A stretch of 38,600 nucleotides of DNA from Acidimicrobiia bacterium (GTDB taxonomy: Bacteria > Actinomycetota > Acidimicrobiia > Acidimicrobiales > Aldehydirespiratoraceae), in contig JAGWAO010000005.1 in the NCBI GenBank assembly GCA_021296315.1, positions 44,514 to 83,113 of the forward strand. Reading direction: 5' to 3'. The position numbers and the translations under genes are program-made. Of the stretch, positions 7,546-15,386 are shown piece after piece; the stretch's first letter is position 1; every line of letters starts with the position of its first letter. A model generated the notes under the pieces. The model made no database searches and had not been told where the DNA came from. It saw nothing but the letters and a program-made list of their open reading frames with translations.

Positions 7546-8535
7546 GTGCGGTTCGGTTTCGGTTTCGTCCCGGTGCCGGGGCAAGTGCGGCGCGTCGCGC
7601 CGATGCTGGAGCAGCTCGGCTTCGACAGCCTCGCCGTCACCGACCACCCCACCGGCGCCACCGAGCACTTCAGCCAGATGATGCTGGCCGCCGAGCTGAC
7701 CGAGCGCATTGAGATCGGGGGCGGGGTCACGGTCGCGCCCCTCCGGCATCCCGCGGTCACCGCGTCGGGTCTCAACACGTTGCAGTTCGAGTCCGGGGGG
7801 CGGGCGTTCTGCGGGATCGGCCGCGGCGACGCCGGCGTGTTCTCGCTGGGACACGAGCCCCAGTCGATGGCGGACTTCGACGCGTACCTCTCGGAGCTGC
7901 GGCGCTTCCTTCACGGCGGCCTCGGATGGTCACAGGACCTCGATCTGCCGCGCGTGCCCCTCGACGTCGCGGTGAGCGGCCCCCGGATGTGCGATCTGGC
8001 CGGCCGCCACGCCGACCGGATCACCCTCGCCGTCGGCGCCGATCCCGTCGTGGTCGGTGACTGGCTGCAACGAGCCCGCGGCTCGGTGGAGAGGGCCGGA
8101 CGTGACCCCGACGGTGTCGAGTACGGTGCCTACACCCCGTGCGTGCTCGCCGACGACATCGAGACAGCCGTCTCCGGCGCCCGCCACATCACTGCGGTCT
8201 TCGCCCGCTTCTCCGCCATGCGGGGCCAGCGCAGCCCCCGATCGATACCTCCCATGCTAGAAGAGACCGCCGAAGCGGTCGACCGCGTGATCGGGCATGC
8301 ACCCGATCTCGCCATCGACGTCACCGACGTCGTGGCTGACGAGTTCGTGCACTGGTTCGCCGTCGCGGGAGGACCCGCGCATGCCGTTGACCGCTTCCAG
8401 GCCTTGGCGGATCTGGGCCTCGACCATGTGCAACTGGTGTCAGGCCTGCACGAACTCCCCGCCGAGGTCGCCGACCGCCACCTCGAACTCGTCGGCAACG
8501 CGGTGATTCCCGCCGTCACCGAGGCCGCCTTATGA
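7546..8535 (+). CDS. LLM-class flavin-dependent oxidoreductase (bacterial luciferase-like)
   Basis: The 329-residue protein is of the luciferase-like monooxygenase family, a TIM-barrel fold that uses reduced FMN or coenzyme F420. Motifs include the N-terminal 'RFGFGFVPVPG', 'LEQLGFDSLAVTDHP', 'IEIGGGVTVAPLRHPAVTASGLNTLQFESGGR', and 'CGIGRGDAGVFSLG'. The last two form the cofactor-side loops seen in F420-type members. It starts at GTG 7546, nine bases after the permease stop, and overlaps the next gene by four bases (ATGA). Its place between an importer and a Rieske pair suggests oxidation or reduction of the imported compound. It is not closely similar to the other LLM gene at 26542. FMN versus F420 cannot be decided by eye, though F420 is common in this phylum. 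Confidence 0.8.
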   Translation: MRFGFGFVPVPGQVRRVAPMLEQLGFDSLAVTDHPTGATEHFSQMMLAAELTERIEIGGGVTVAPLRHPAVTASGLNTLQFESGGRAFCGIGRGDAGVFSLGHEPQSMADFDAYLSELRRFLHGGLGWSQDLDLPRVPLDVAVSGPRMCDLAGRHADRITLAVGADPVVVGDWLQRARGSVERAGRDPDGVEYGAYTPCVLADDIETAVSGARHITAVFARFSAMRGQRSPRSIPPMLEETAEAVDRVIGHAPDLAIDVTDVVADEFVHWFAVAGGPAHAVDRFQALADLGLDHVQLVSGLHELPAEVADRHLELVGNAVIPAVTEAAL

Positions 8536-9392
8536 CCATGGCCCCAGCCGCGGCGACGGATGCCCGGTCGCAACTGGCGCCGCTGCGCCGGTACTGGCAT
8601 CCCGTCGAGGACAGTGCAGCCGTGGGGAACAGACCCACCGCGGTGACCCTCCTTGAGGAGGACCTGGTGCTGTTCCGCTCGCAGGGTCGGGTCCACGCCC
8701 TCGCAGACTCCCGCCCCAAGGCCTGCGTCGACCCCTACCGCGCCGAGGACCGCTACGGCCTGGTGTGGGTGGCGCTGGAGGATCCGGTTGCCGATATCGC
8801 GCCCTTCCCGGAGTACACCGACAGCAGCTACCGGAGCTACCTCTCGGTCACATCCAGCTGGAACGCCAGCGCGGGCCGGTTCACCGAGAACGGTCTGGAC
8901 ATCACCCACTTCGCCTGGGTGCACCCCGGAGCCCTCGGCGACCGTGACGACGCCGAATGCCCCGCCATCGACATCCATGTGACCAGCTACGGATTCGAGT
9001 ACGCCTACAGCCGCGAGTCGCTGGAATCACCCTTCGCCACCGGCGGCCAGACCATCCACAGCCGGACCATGCACCACCTCCCCTTCACCCGGCGCCGGAT
9101 CCTCACCTCGGATGCCGGCCATTCGGTGCAATACGTGACCGCCTCGCCGACGCGGGCCCGCCAGTGCAAGATCTGGATGATCGAGTCACGCAACCATCAC
9201 GTCACCGATCCGATCGAGCCCTACATCGACTTCTCCCGCGAGCTGCTCGAGCAGGATCGGCAGATCGTGGAGAGCCAGCGACCGGAGATGCTGCCGATCG
9301 ACCTCACCACCGAACTGCACCTGCGGGGGCCGGACCAGGTAGCCCTCACGTACCGGCGGCTGCTGGCGGACGCGGGGGTCGCCGATGTCTGA
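8532..9392 (+). CDS. Rieske-oxygenase homologue lacking the [2Fe-2S] cluster segment
   Basis: The 286-residue protein aligns along its length with the other Rieske alpha subunits here, except for one in-frame gap of about 47 residues after residue 59 ('VHALAD|SRPKA'). The gap removes both cluster-binding loops (C-x-H and C-x2-H). The flanks align cleanly: 'LEEDLVLFRSQGRVHALAD' before, 'YRAEDRYGLVWVALEDP' after. The catalytic domain keeps the mononuclear-iron motif D123-x2-H126-x4-H131 ('ENGLDITHFAWVHPG') and D242 in 'EQDRQIVESQRP'. It overlaps the LLM gene by four bases and the next Rieske gene by eight, so translation of the pair is coupled. A known parallel is NdmC, a Rieske-less catalytic subunit in caffeine N-demethylation that takes electrons from a Rieske-bearing partner. 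A degenerate, purely structural role is the alternative. Confidence 0.85.
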   Translation: MTMAPAAATDARSQLAPLRRYWHPVEDSAAVGNRPTAVTLLEEDLVLFRSQGRVHALADSRPKACVDPYRAEDRYGLVWVALEDPVADIAPFPEYTDSSYRSYLSVTSSWNASAGRFTENGLDITHFAWVHPGALGDRDDAECPAIDIHVTSYGFEYAYSRESLESPFATGGQTIHSRTMHHLPFTRRRILTSDAGHSVQYVTASPTRARQCKIWMIESRNHHVTDPIEPYIDFSRELLEQDRQIVESQRPEMLPIDLTTELHLRGPDQVALTYRRLLADAGVADV

Positions 9393-10380
9393 AGTCGACC
9401 TCTCGCCGTTGCGGCCCTACTGGTACCCGGTCGGTCCCTCGAGCGAGATCGGGGCCGAGCCAGCGGCCGTCACCATCCTCGACGAGCAGGTGGTGGTCTA
9501 CCGCTCACCCGGCGGCGTCCACGCCCTGCAGGACCTGTGCCTGCATCGCGGGTCCCGGTTGTCGCTCGGAACCGTGCGAGACAACTGCATCGTCTGCCCT
9601 CACCGCGGCTGGACCTACGGGCCCGACGGCCGATGCGTCCACATACCGTCGCTGCGGGCCACCCAGGCCGTGCCTGCGGAAGCCTCCGTTCGCTCCTACC
9701 GCGCCTGCGAAGAGTTCGGCATGGTGTGGGTGGCGCTTGAGGAGCCCCGGCTGCCCGTTCCCGAGTTCCCTGAGCACGAAGACCCCGAGTACCACGTGTT
9801 TCTTGCGGCCCGCTGGGACTGGACTGCGAGCGCGGGCCGGCTGGTCGAGAACAGCCTCGACATCGGCCATCTGCCCTGGGTGCACGGCGGGATGCTCGGT
9901 GACCGCGACAACCCGGGAACCATCGAGCCCTACAACTTCTCCGATCAGCCCTACTCCAGCGACCATCCGAACGCCGGCTTCACGTTCGAGTGGGACTGGG
10001 AGGAGGTGGACCGCAGCCAGTACGGCCGCCCGGGCGAGCGGCTCCACTACAAGTCCCGGCTGTACATGCCCTACACCCGGCGCAACACGATGTACGCACC
10101 CAAGGGCAACCTCACTCTGTACCAGCCGACGCTGCCGGTGTCGGCCGACCAGGTCGTGTTCTGGTACTTCATGGCGCGGAACCACTCGCTCGAAGTTCCG
10201 GACTCTCATTTCGGCAGCTTCAGCGCCAAGCTGCTGGCAGACGACAAGATCATCGTGGAGAACCAGCGGCCCAGGTCGCTGCCGGTAGATCTCGCCGAGG
10301 AGGTGCACCTTCGGGCCGCGGACACCGTGAGCCTCCACTATCGACGGGCACTGGCCGCCATCGGTGCCAGACACGCCTGA
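9385..10380 (+). CDS. Rieske-type oxygenase with altered cluster motif
   Basis: This is a 331-residue Rieske alpha subunit, partner of the preceding Rieske-less gene. The first cluster loop is normal (C52-x-H54, 'CLHRG'). The second reads C71-P-H73-R74-G-W where the family has C-P-Y-H-G-W, so the ligand histidine position is arginine and a histidine lies one residue earlier. The codons (TGC CCT CAC CGC) are clear. The mononuclear-iron site is intact: D159-x2-H162-x4-H167 ('ENSLDIGHLPWVHGG') plus an aspartate in 'LLADDKIIVENQRP'. Either the cluster uses H73 with different spacing, or it is impaired. An insertion around 'DQPYSSDHPNAG' also sets it apart from the paralogs. Start ATG 9385 overlaps the upstream stop by eight bases. 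A 16-bp palindrome follows the gene. Confidence 0.88.
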   Translation: MSEVDLSPLRPYWYPVGPSSEIGAEPAAVTILDEQVVVYRSPGGVHALQDLCLHRGSRLSLGTVRDNCIVCPHRGWTYGPDGRCVHIPSLRATQAVPAEASVRSYRACEEFGMVWVALEEPRLPVPEFPEHEDPEYHVFLAARWDWTASAGRLVENSLDIGHLPWVHGGMLGDRDNPGTIEPYNFSDQPYSSDHPNAGFTFEWDWEEVDRSQYGRPGERLHYKSRLYMPYTRRNTMYAPKGNLTLYQPTLPVSADQVVFWYFMARNHSLEVPDSHFGSFSAKLLADDKIIVENQRPRSLPVDLAEEVHLRAADTVSLHYRRALAAIGARHA

Positions 10381-10401
10381 GGCCTTGGGCGCACGTCACG
10401 C

Positions 10402-10417
10402 CACCGGCGCGCCGGTG
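10402..10417. promoter_or_regulatory. 16-bp perfect palindrome between the Rieske and MFS genes
   Basis: CACCGGCGCGCCGGTG is a perfect 16-base palindrome lying 22 bases after the Rieske stop and 12 bases before the MFS start. With no loop it is more like a protein-binding site than a terminator, though a cruciform or weak terminator role is possible. Confidence 0.35.
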
Positions 10418-10429
10418 TAGGCGGCCGCG

Positions 10430-11770
10430 ATGGGATCGGGTTCGGGTTCGGCGCGGCTGCTGGCCTGGATCCTGCTGTCCATCACCACCTATGGATTCGA
10501 TCTCATCTGCATCACCGCGCTGATGCCGACGATCCGCGACGACTTGGGCCGTGAGGAGCTCTACGGCGCGGTGTTCAGCGTGTTCATGCTGGGCAGCATC
10601 GTGAGCCTCGTTGTCGCCGGTCATCTTTCCGATCGGCTCGGCCCGGTCTTTCCCGGAGCGATCGCGCCGGCGTTGCTGGCCGCCGGGCTCCTCGGCGTGG
10701 CTCTGGCGCCGAGCATGGAAATGGTGGTCCTGGCTCGGGCGCTGTCGGGCTTGGGGGGCGGGGGCATCCTGTCCACCGCCTACGTCGCCGCGGGGCGCGG
10801 GTTCCCGCCGGAGAAGCGGGCCCGGCTCTTCGCCATCATCGGCAGCGGCTGGACGATCCCGTCGCTGATCGGGCCGTGGGCCGCGGACGCGGTCGAGGCC
10901 GCCTGGGGCTGGCGGTGGATGTTCGTGCTGCTGGTCCCGTGCTCCCTGCTGGCGGCGGTTCTGGCCGTGCCCATCGTTTCCAGCCTCTCCAGGCCCGAGA
11001 CCCATCCCGGCCCCCTGCGCAACGTCGGGCCGGCCATCGTCCTGGCGGTCAGCGCCTCACTCGTGCTGCTCGGCTCCGGGCCCTTCGCCGACCCCGTCGG
11101 CGCATGGCGCTACCTGCTGGTGGCACCGTGCGCAGTCGTCGGCTTCGTGGCCCTGCGCCGGCTGCTGCCCGATGGCACCCTCTCCGCCCGTCCGGGGCTT
11201 CCCGCCGCGGTGGCATCCCGCGGCCTGCTGGCGATGGCGTTCATGACGACCAACGCGTTCCTGCCACTAGCGCTGGTGGAGTTCCTGGACGCCAGCGTGG
11301 CCGGAGCCGGGATCGTTCTCACCGTCGCCGCGATCTCCTGGACCGCGGGAGCCTTCCTTCAGGCCCACCTGAGCCGGGCCTGGACGCCGCGGGGCACCGC
11401 CCGCCTCGGACTGGTGCTGGTCTGCGCGGGCATCATGGCCAGCGCAGTCGCGATCCGTTCCGACCTCTCGATCCTCGTTGCCTACGGCACCTGGGCTCTG
11501 GCCAGCATCGGCATGGGCCTCACCTACAACACGCTCTCCGTCTACGCCCTGAATGTCGCGCCCGCCGGAGGCGAGGGCCGCACCGCGGCGTCGCTGCAGC
11601 TGGCCGACCCGATCGGTGCCGCGGTCGGCACCGGCGTCGGCGGCGCGATCGTGGCCACCAGCCTCGGCTTCGTCGGCTTCTGGGCGATAATGGCCTCACT
11701 TACCGCCGTCGGCTTCGCGGCGGCCTCTGGGTTGGCTCAGACCGCCACATCGACCGCCTCCCTGCGATAG
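10430..11770 (+). CDS. MFS transporter
   Basis: This is a 446-residue major facilitator protein with about twelve hydrophobic segments. It shows the loop 2-3 signature 'GHLSDRLGP' (motif A) and 'ALSGLGGGGILSTAYVAAGRGFPPEKRARLFAIIG' in the region of helices 4-5. This resembles drug:H+ antiporter-type MFS carriers. It may export a product or import a substrate of the oxygenase operon, from which it is separated by 49 bases including a palindrome. Its last residues ('AASGLAQTATSTASLR') are encoded by a 33-base sequence that is repeated 113 bases downstream, at the end of the convergent amidohydrolase gene. The original C-terminus may therefore have been changed by the duplication. Substrate is unknown. 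Confidence 0.83.
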   Translation: MGSGSGSARLLAWILLSITTYGFDLICITALMPTIRDDLGREELYGAVFSVFMLGSIVSLVVAGHLSDRLGPVFPGAIAPALLAAGLLGVALAPSMEMVVLARALSGLGGGGILSTAYVAAGRGFPPEKRARLFAIIGSGWTIPSLIGPWAADAVEAAWGWRWMFVLLVPCSLLAAVLAVPIVSSLSRPETHPGPLRNVGPAIVLAVSASLVLLGSGPFADPVGAWRYLLVAPCAVVGFVALRRLLPDGTLSARPGLPAAVASRGLLAMAFMTTNAFLPLALVEFLDASVAGAGIVLTVAAISWTAGAFLQAHLSRAWTPRGTARLGLVLVCAGIMASAVAIRSDLSILVAYGTWALASIGMGLTYNTLSVYALNVAPAGGEGRTAASLQLADPIGAAVGTGVGGAIVATSLGFVGFWAIMASLTAVGFAAASGLAQTATSTASLR

Positions 11771-11866
11771 GTGGTATTGCCCGCTCTTGTTCGCTGCGCT
11801 CACGGGCCGCTCGGGCCACGGCCCCGCTGCGCTCGGCCTCTGGGTTGGCTCAGACCGCCACATCGA
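11721..11866. repeat. 33-bp direct repeat pair
   Basis: The sequence beginning CGGCCTCTGGGTTGGCTCAG is identical at 11721-11753 and 11834-11866. The first copy lies in the MFS 3' end, the second in the amidohydrolase 3' end (opposite strand). The 80 bases between them carry copy C of the dispersed repeat core. Confidence 0.9.
11780..11841 (+). repeat. Dispersed repeat, copy C (+ orientation)
   Basis: The 44-base core at 11780-11823 is almost identical to copy A, and the end motif CTCGGCCTCT is at 11832-11841. The gap between them is only 8 bases, shorter than in the other copies. It sits between two convergent genes. The end motif is also part of the second 33-bp direct repeat. Confidence 0.85.
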
Positions 11867-13052
11867 GTTCGGCGACGGTGCCGGGAATGTGATCCAGCCG
11901 GTAGAGGTCTTTGGCGTTGGTGTGGAGCATCTTCTTCACCTCGTCGGCAGGGAGCCCCCGGAAGAAGCGCTCGATGTTGATGCGGGAGTTGGGCCAGTCC
12001 GTGACCGAATGGGGGTAGTCGGTCGACCACATGATGTTGTTGATGTTGAGGTGGTGGCGCAGATCCAGGCCCACCTTGTCCTTGAGGAAGGTCGAGTAGA
12101 AGTTGCGGTGGAACGTCTCGCTCGGCATCCGCTGCATCCTGTCGACCGCGCCGGTGAACCACCGGTAGCGCAGGAAGATGTCATCGCACTGCTCGAGCAC
12201 GCCGGGGATCCAACCGATGCCGGCCTCCACCAGCAGGACCTTCAGCCTCGGGAACTTCTCGAACAGACCGGAGAACAGGAACTCGGTGCAGACCGGGATC
12301 GTCTCGGTGCCGGCGACCTTCTCGGCTGCCAGCGCGAGGAAGGCGGGCTTGGTGACGTCGGTCCCACCCGTCCACTCGCGATTGGGGTTGGGCCTCACGA
12401 AGCTCCCGATGTGGATGCCGACGGGAAGGCCCGCCTCCTGCGCCGCCGCCCAGAAGCGGTCATCGTCGGGCTGGGCATCGAAGTCGCCGTTGGGCATTCG
12501 GGAAATGACTACGCCCCGGTGGCCGCTGTCGATGGCCCAGGTCAGTTCGGCCAATGCGTCATCGACGCCGGTGGTCGGTATCACGGCTTGGGGGATGACG
12601 CGCCCTCCGGTCTGCTTGCCGAAGTCGAGGACCCACTCGTTGTACGTGCGCACGCAGAATCTCTGTAGTTCAGGCTCGTCGCCGTAGGTCTTGGCGCCCC
12701 TGAGGGTGACACCCGGGTACACAACCGCGGCGTAAATGCCGTCAATGTCCATGTCCTGGACGCGGGCCTTGGGCTCCCACGATCCGCGGCGGAGTTCGTC
12801 GTAGGTCTTGCCCTCCTGGTCGTATTCCAGCCAGTTCCGGCCGGCGGCTGCATACAGCGAGACCGGTTCCACCGAAGCGCCCTCGTTGTATGACCACGAG
12901 TCCCCGTTGTCTCCCCTAACGACCTTGGGTACGCGACCCTTGAGTCGGGCCGGAGCGTTGGCCTCCCATAGGTCCGGAGGCTCATTCACATGAGCATCAG
13001 AATCAATGATCGGATAGTCGATTTCCTGAACGCCTGAGAAGATTCTGGTCAT
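11850..13052 (-). CDS. Amidohydrolase family 2 metal-dependent hydrolase/decarboxylase
   Basis: This 400-residue protein is of the Amidohydro_2 family (the ACMSD/gamma-resorcylate decarboxylase group), a TIM barrel with one catalytic metal. The N-terminal metal motif reads 'IIDSDAHVNEP' (D-x-H). Other signature segments are 'GLPVGIHIGSF' (metal His), 'FPRLKVLLVEAGIGWIPGVLEQ' and the C-terminal 'NIMWSTDYPHSVTDWP', whose aspartate is the usual catalytic residue. Relatives hydrolyse or decarboxylate ring-derived acids, which would suit processing of a Rieske product. Substrate is unknown. It starts with ATG 13052. Its end overlaps the second 33-bp direct repeat shared with the MFS gene. The ATPase gene lies upstream on the same strand, 57 bases away, so the two may be co-transcribed. 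Confidence 0.83.
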   Translation of the reverse strand: MTRIFSGVQEIDYPIIDSDAHVNEPPDLWEANAPARLKGRVPKVVRGDNGDSWSYNEGASVEPVSLYAAAGRNWLEYDQEGKTYDELRRGSWEPKARVQDMDIDGIYAAVVYPGVTLRGAKTYGDEPELQRFCVRTYNEWVLDFGKQTGGRVIPQAVIPTTGVDDALAELTWAIDSGHRGVVISRMPNGDFDAQPDDDRFWAAAQEAGLPVGIHIGSFVRPNPNREWTGGTDVTKPAFLALAAEKVAGTETIPVCTEFLFSGLFEKFPRLKVLLVEAGIGWIPGVLEQCDDIFLRYRWFTGAVDRMQRMPSETFHRNFYSTFLKDKVGLDLRHHLNINNIMWSTDYPHSVTDWPNSRINIERFFRGLPADEVKKMLHTNAKDLYRLDHIPGTVAELDVAV

Positions 13053-13109
13053 GCAGACAGCATGCCGCCAATCACACCGTTAGTCAAGTCACACGCTTTA
13101 GACTGGATT

Positions 13110-13928
13110 TCATTCCATTTCGTCTGTGACTAAACCTTCTTCGTAGATTGCCTCCCGGACTTGACTCTTGAGTTCGTTGAACTCCGGTGAAGTATCAATC
13201 GTTCGCTTACGAGGGCGGGGAAGATCTATTTCCAATTCAAGCTTGATGGTGCCGGGTCGGGCACTCATCACCAGCACACGATCCGAGAGGAAGATCGCTT
13301 CCTCAATGTCATGAGTAATAAACACGACCGTTCGGTGGTCTCGTTCCCAGACCTGTAAGAGCCACTCCTGCATTCCGGCGCGAGTTAGCGCATCAAGAGC
13401 GCCGAAGGGCTCATCGAGCAAGAGAATGTCCTTAGGGCATAGAAGGGTGCGCATCAGCGCGGCCCGCTGACGCATACCACCTGACAACTGGCCCGGATAC
13501 TTGGAAGCGAATTGACCGAGGTCGAACCGTTCGAGGATCTCCTGGGCCATTTGGCGGCACTCCCGACGCGGCGTGCCCAGTATCTCGATGCCCAGCGCCA
13601 CGTTGTCGACGATCTTACGCCAGGGCAGCAGCAGGTCCCTTTGGAACATATAGACCGAGTACTTGCGCCGGTCCTCGACTTGCTCGCCGTCGACGAGAAT
13701 GCGGCCCGTTGTGGGTTCGAGAAGACCAGCGAGCATGTTGAGAACGGTCGTCTTGCCGCATCCACTCGGCCCCACGATCGTCATGAACTCGCGGTTGGTC
13801 ACGTTGAACGAGGTGTCGACCACTGCCTGGACCGACTCCTCGTTCGAGCCGAAGGTCATCGACACATCGTGGAGCTCGATACGGTGCTGGCGCTTCTCTA
13901 GCTGCTGTGTGGAATCGCTGCCGATGAT
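13110..13928 (-). CDS. ABC importer ATPase (SsuB/TauB type), probable non-canonical start
   Basis: This is the cytoplasmic ATPase of a nitrate/sulfonate/THI5-class importer. It has Walker A 'GPSGCGKTT', Q-loop 'YMFQRDLLLPW', signature 'LSGGMRQR', Walker B 'ILLLDEPFGALD' and switch histidine 'FITHD'. The ORF track starts at GTG 13865, but the first beta strand of the family is encoded upstream in the same frame ('HRIELHD' leading into 'VSMTF'). No ATG, GTG or TTG exists between that point and the upstream stop. A strong GGGGAGGA site ends five bases before tandem ATC codons (13923-13928), so initiation at ATC 13928 is my best reading; an indel is the alternative. It is unattached to any permease and may serve the two-permease system at 4420-7536. 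Its base composition is less GC-rich than its neighbours. Confidence 0.82.
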   Translation of the reverse strand: MIGSDSTQQLEKRQHRIELHDVSMTFGSNEESVQAVVDTSFNVTNREFMTIVGPSGCGKTTVLNMLAGLLEPTTGRILVDGEQVEDRRKYSVYMFQRDLLLPWRKIVDNVALGIEILGTPRRECRQMAQEILERFDLGQFASKYPGQLSGGMRQRAALMRTLLCPKDILLLDEPFGALDALTRAGMQEWLLQVWERDHRTVVFITHDIEEAIFLSDRVLVMSARPGTIKLELEIDLPRPRKRTIDTSPEFNELKSQVREAIYEEGLVTDEME

Positions 13929-14011
13929 CCTCTCCTCCCCTAAGGCTGCCGACGACGCTCAAGCCGGCCGCGGGAGCCGTCTCCGACCGGGAGCCAGCCG
14001 CATCGGCGCAC

Positions 14012-14017
14012 TATAGT
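14012..14017 (+). promoter_or_regulatory. -10 element of a probable leaderless promoter
   Basis: TATAGT lies six bases before the ATG at 14024, the spacing expected if transcription starts at the A of the start codon. No purine-rich ribosome-binding site is present before that ATG. Leaderless transcripts of this layout are common in Actinomycetota. Confidence 0.5.
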
Positions 14018-14023
14018 AGGCCC

Positions 14024-15373
14024 ATGAAGACGCAGGCACAGCCAGACTCGCTGCGGGTCGTCCACACCGGGGGAGAGCACGATCCGAGGACCGAGATCCC
14101 CGCCCTGGGATTCAAGGACTACTGGTACCCGGTAATACCGGTCAACAAGATCAGGAAGCGCAAGCCCGCTCGGGTGAGGCTTCTGGGCGTGGACCTCTGC
14201 ATCTTCCGGGGCAAGTCGGGTCCGGCCGCCATTTCAAATGTGTGCCCTCATCGTGGGGTGAGTCTTTCCGATGGCGACTGCCACTTCGCCGGCACCGTCT
14301 CCTGCCCGTATCACGGCTGGACATTCGACGAGGACGGCGTCGTCGTCGGCATCCTGTCGGAAGGCCCGGACTCGCCTGCAGCCGGACGTGCCCAGGTGCG
14401 GACCTACCCGACGACGGTCATCAGAGGGCAGGTCTTCGCCTGGATGGGCGATGGTCCTCCGACAAACCCCGAAGACGACCTCCCTCCGGAGTTCTTCGAC
14501 GAGTCCTGCATCTCGCTGACGAACCGCAGGACCTGGAAGACCAACTGGCGTCAGGCGCTGGAGAACATGAACGACAATCATGTCTTCTACACCCACATCA
14601 ACAGTGTCCAGGTGCTGCTGAGGCCTGTGCCGAAGATCTCATTCAAGGGCGCGAAGCCCTACATCACCGGCAGCGGAATCACCCTGTCCCACTACAGCGA
14701 CGACACGCTCAACACCCGGCCCTATCAGGAGGAGTATCCGGGTCTGGGACTATGGCCCAAACACCGGTATCGCCTGACCTGGACGTGGCTGTTCAAGCAT
14801 CCGCCCCTGAGCTGGATTCCGAACCTCTCCAAGGGCAGGTACCAGACGTCCTCCGACGCTGCCAAGTTCAACGAGGGCACGGATGCCTTCGAGCGCGAGT
14901 GGAATCAAGGTCCGAACATGCCGGGAATGATGCGCATCAACATGGGCGACCTGCTGTTCACGAGGTGGTGCGTGCCGGTCGAGGACAGACTCACCCGCCT
15001 GTACTACTTCTACACGACCCGTCCACGGCACAAGCTCTCCGAACTGTGGATCAGAGCGGTCAAGCATCCTCTCATCTACAAGCTCCTGCACGACCGCAAT
15101 CTCGGCCAGCAGGACGGCGACATCCTCGAGAACGCCCGGTACGACATGCCCGAACGAATGACCGCGTTCGACATCGAGACGCTGGCATGGCGCCGCCTGG
15201 CCATCCTGTCGAGCCGCTACGGCGGCCGCCACGACCTCATTCCCCAGGAGCGGATCGACCGTATCAACGGCGTCTCGAGAGATCCCGAGACCTCCGCTGA
15301 CCCTGTGCCTGAGGCGCCTGCGGGAGTCTCGCCGGACGGAGCCTCCAAGGAAGTCCCGATCCCGGTCGGTTGA
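14024..15373 (+). CDS. Rieske [2Fe-2S] oxygenase, PaO/vanillate-demethylase-like branch
   Basis: The 449-residue protein belongs to a different Rieske branch from the other five here. The cluster motif is complete: C74-x-H76 ('CPHRGVSLSDG') and C94-x2-H97 ('CPYHGWTFDEDG'). The mononuclear site reads N183-x2-H186-x4-H191 within 'ALENMNDNHVFYTHIN', with asparagine/aspartate in place of the simple D-x2-H pattern. The C-terminal part has 'TRLYYFYTTRPRH' and an amphipathic stretch 'LWIRAVKHPLIYKLLHDRNLGQQDGDILEN' where the third ligand aspartate is expected. The last 40 or so residues are proline-rich and variable. It stands alone, divergent from the ATPase and convergent with the NTF2-like gene. 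The ring or N-methyl substrate cannot be inferred. An apparently leaderless promoter precedes it. Confidence 0.88.
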   Translation: MKTQAQPDSLRVVHTGGEHDPRTEIPALGFKDYWYPVIPVNKIRKRKPARVRLLGVDLCIFRGKSGPAAISNVCPHRGVSLSDGDCHFAGTVSCPYHGWTFDEDGVVVGILSEGPDSPAAGRAQVRTYPTTVIRGQVFAWMGDGPPTNPEDDLPPEFFDESCISLTNRRTWKTNWRQALENMNDNHVFYTHINSVQVLLRPVPKISFKGAKPYITGSGITLSHYSDDTLNTRPYQEEYPGLGLWPKHRYRLTWTWLFKHPPLSWIPNLSKGRYQTSSDAAKFNEGTDAFEREWNQGPNMPGMMRINMGDLLFTRWCVPVEDRLTRLYYFYTTRPRHKLSELWIRAVKHPLIYKLLHDRNLGQQDGDILENARYDMPERMTAFDIETLAWRRLAILSSRYGGRHDLIPQERIDRINGVSRDPETSADPVPEAPAGVSPDGASKEVPIPVG

Positions 15374-15386
15374 GGCCGCGAACGCC

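Noticed and set aside
13060-13080. ATGCAGACAGCAT upstream of the amidohydrolase as a third copy of the lipoprotein operator
   Set aside because: It shares only part of the motif and has different symmetry, so it cannot be grouped with TGTCTGACA.
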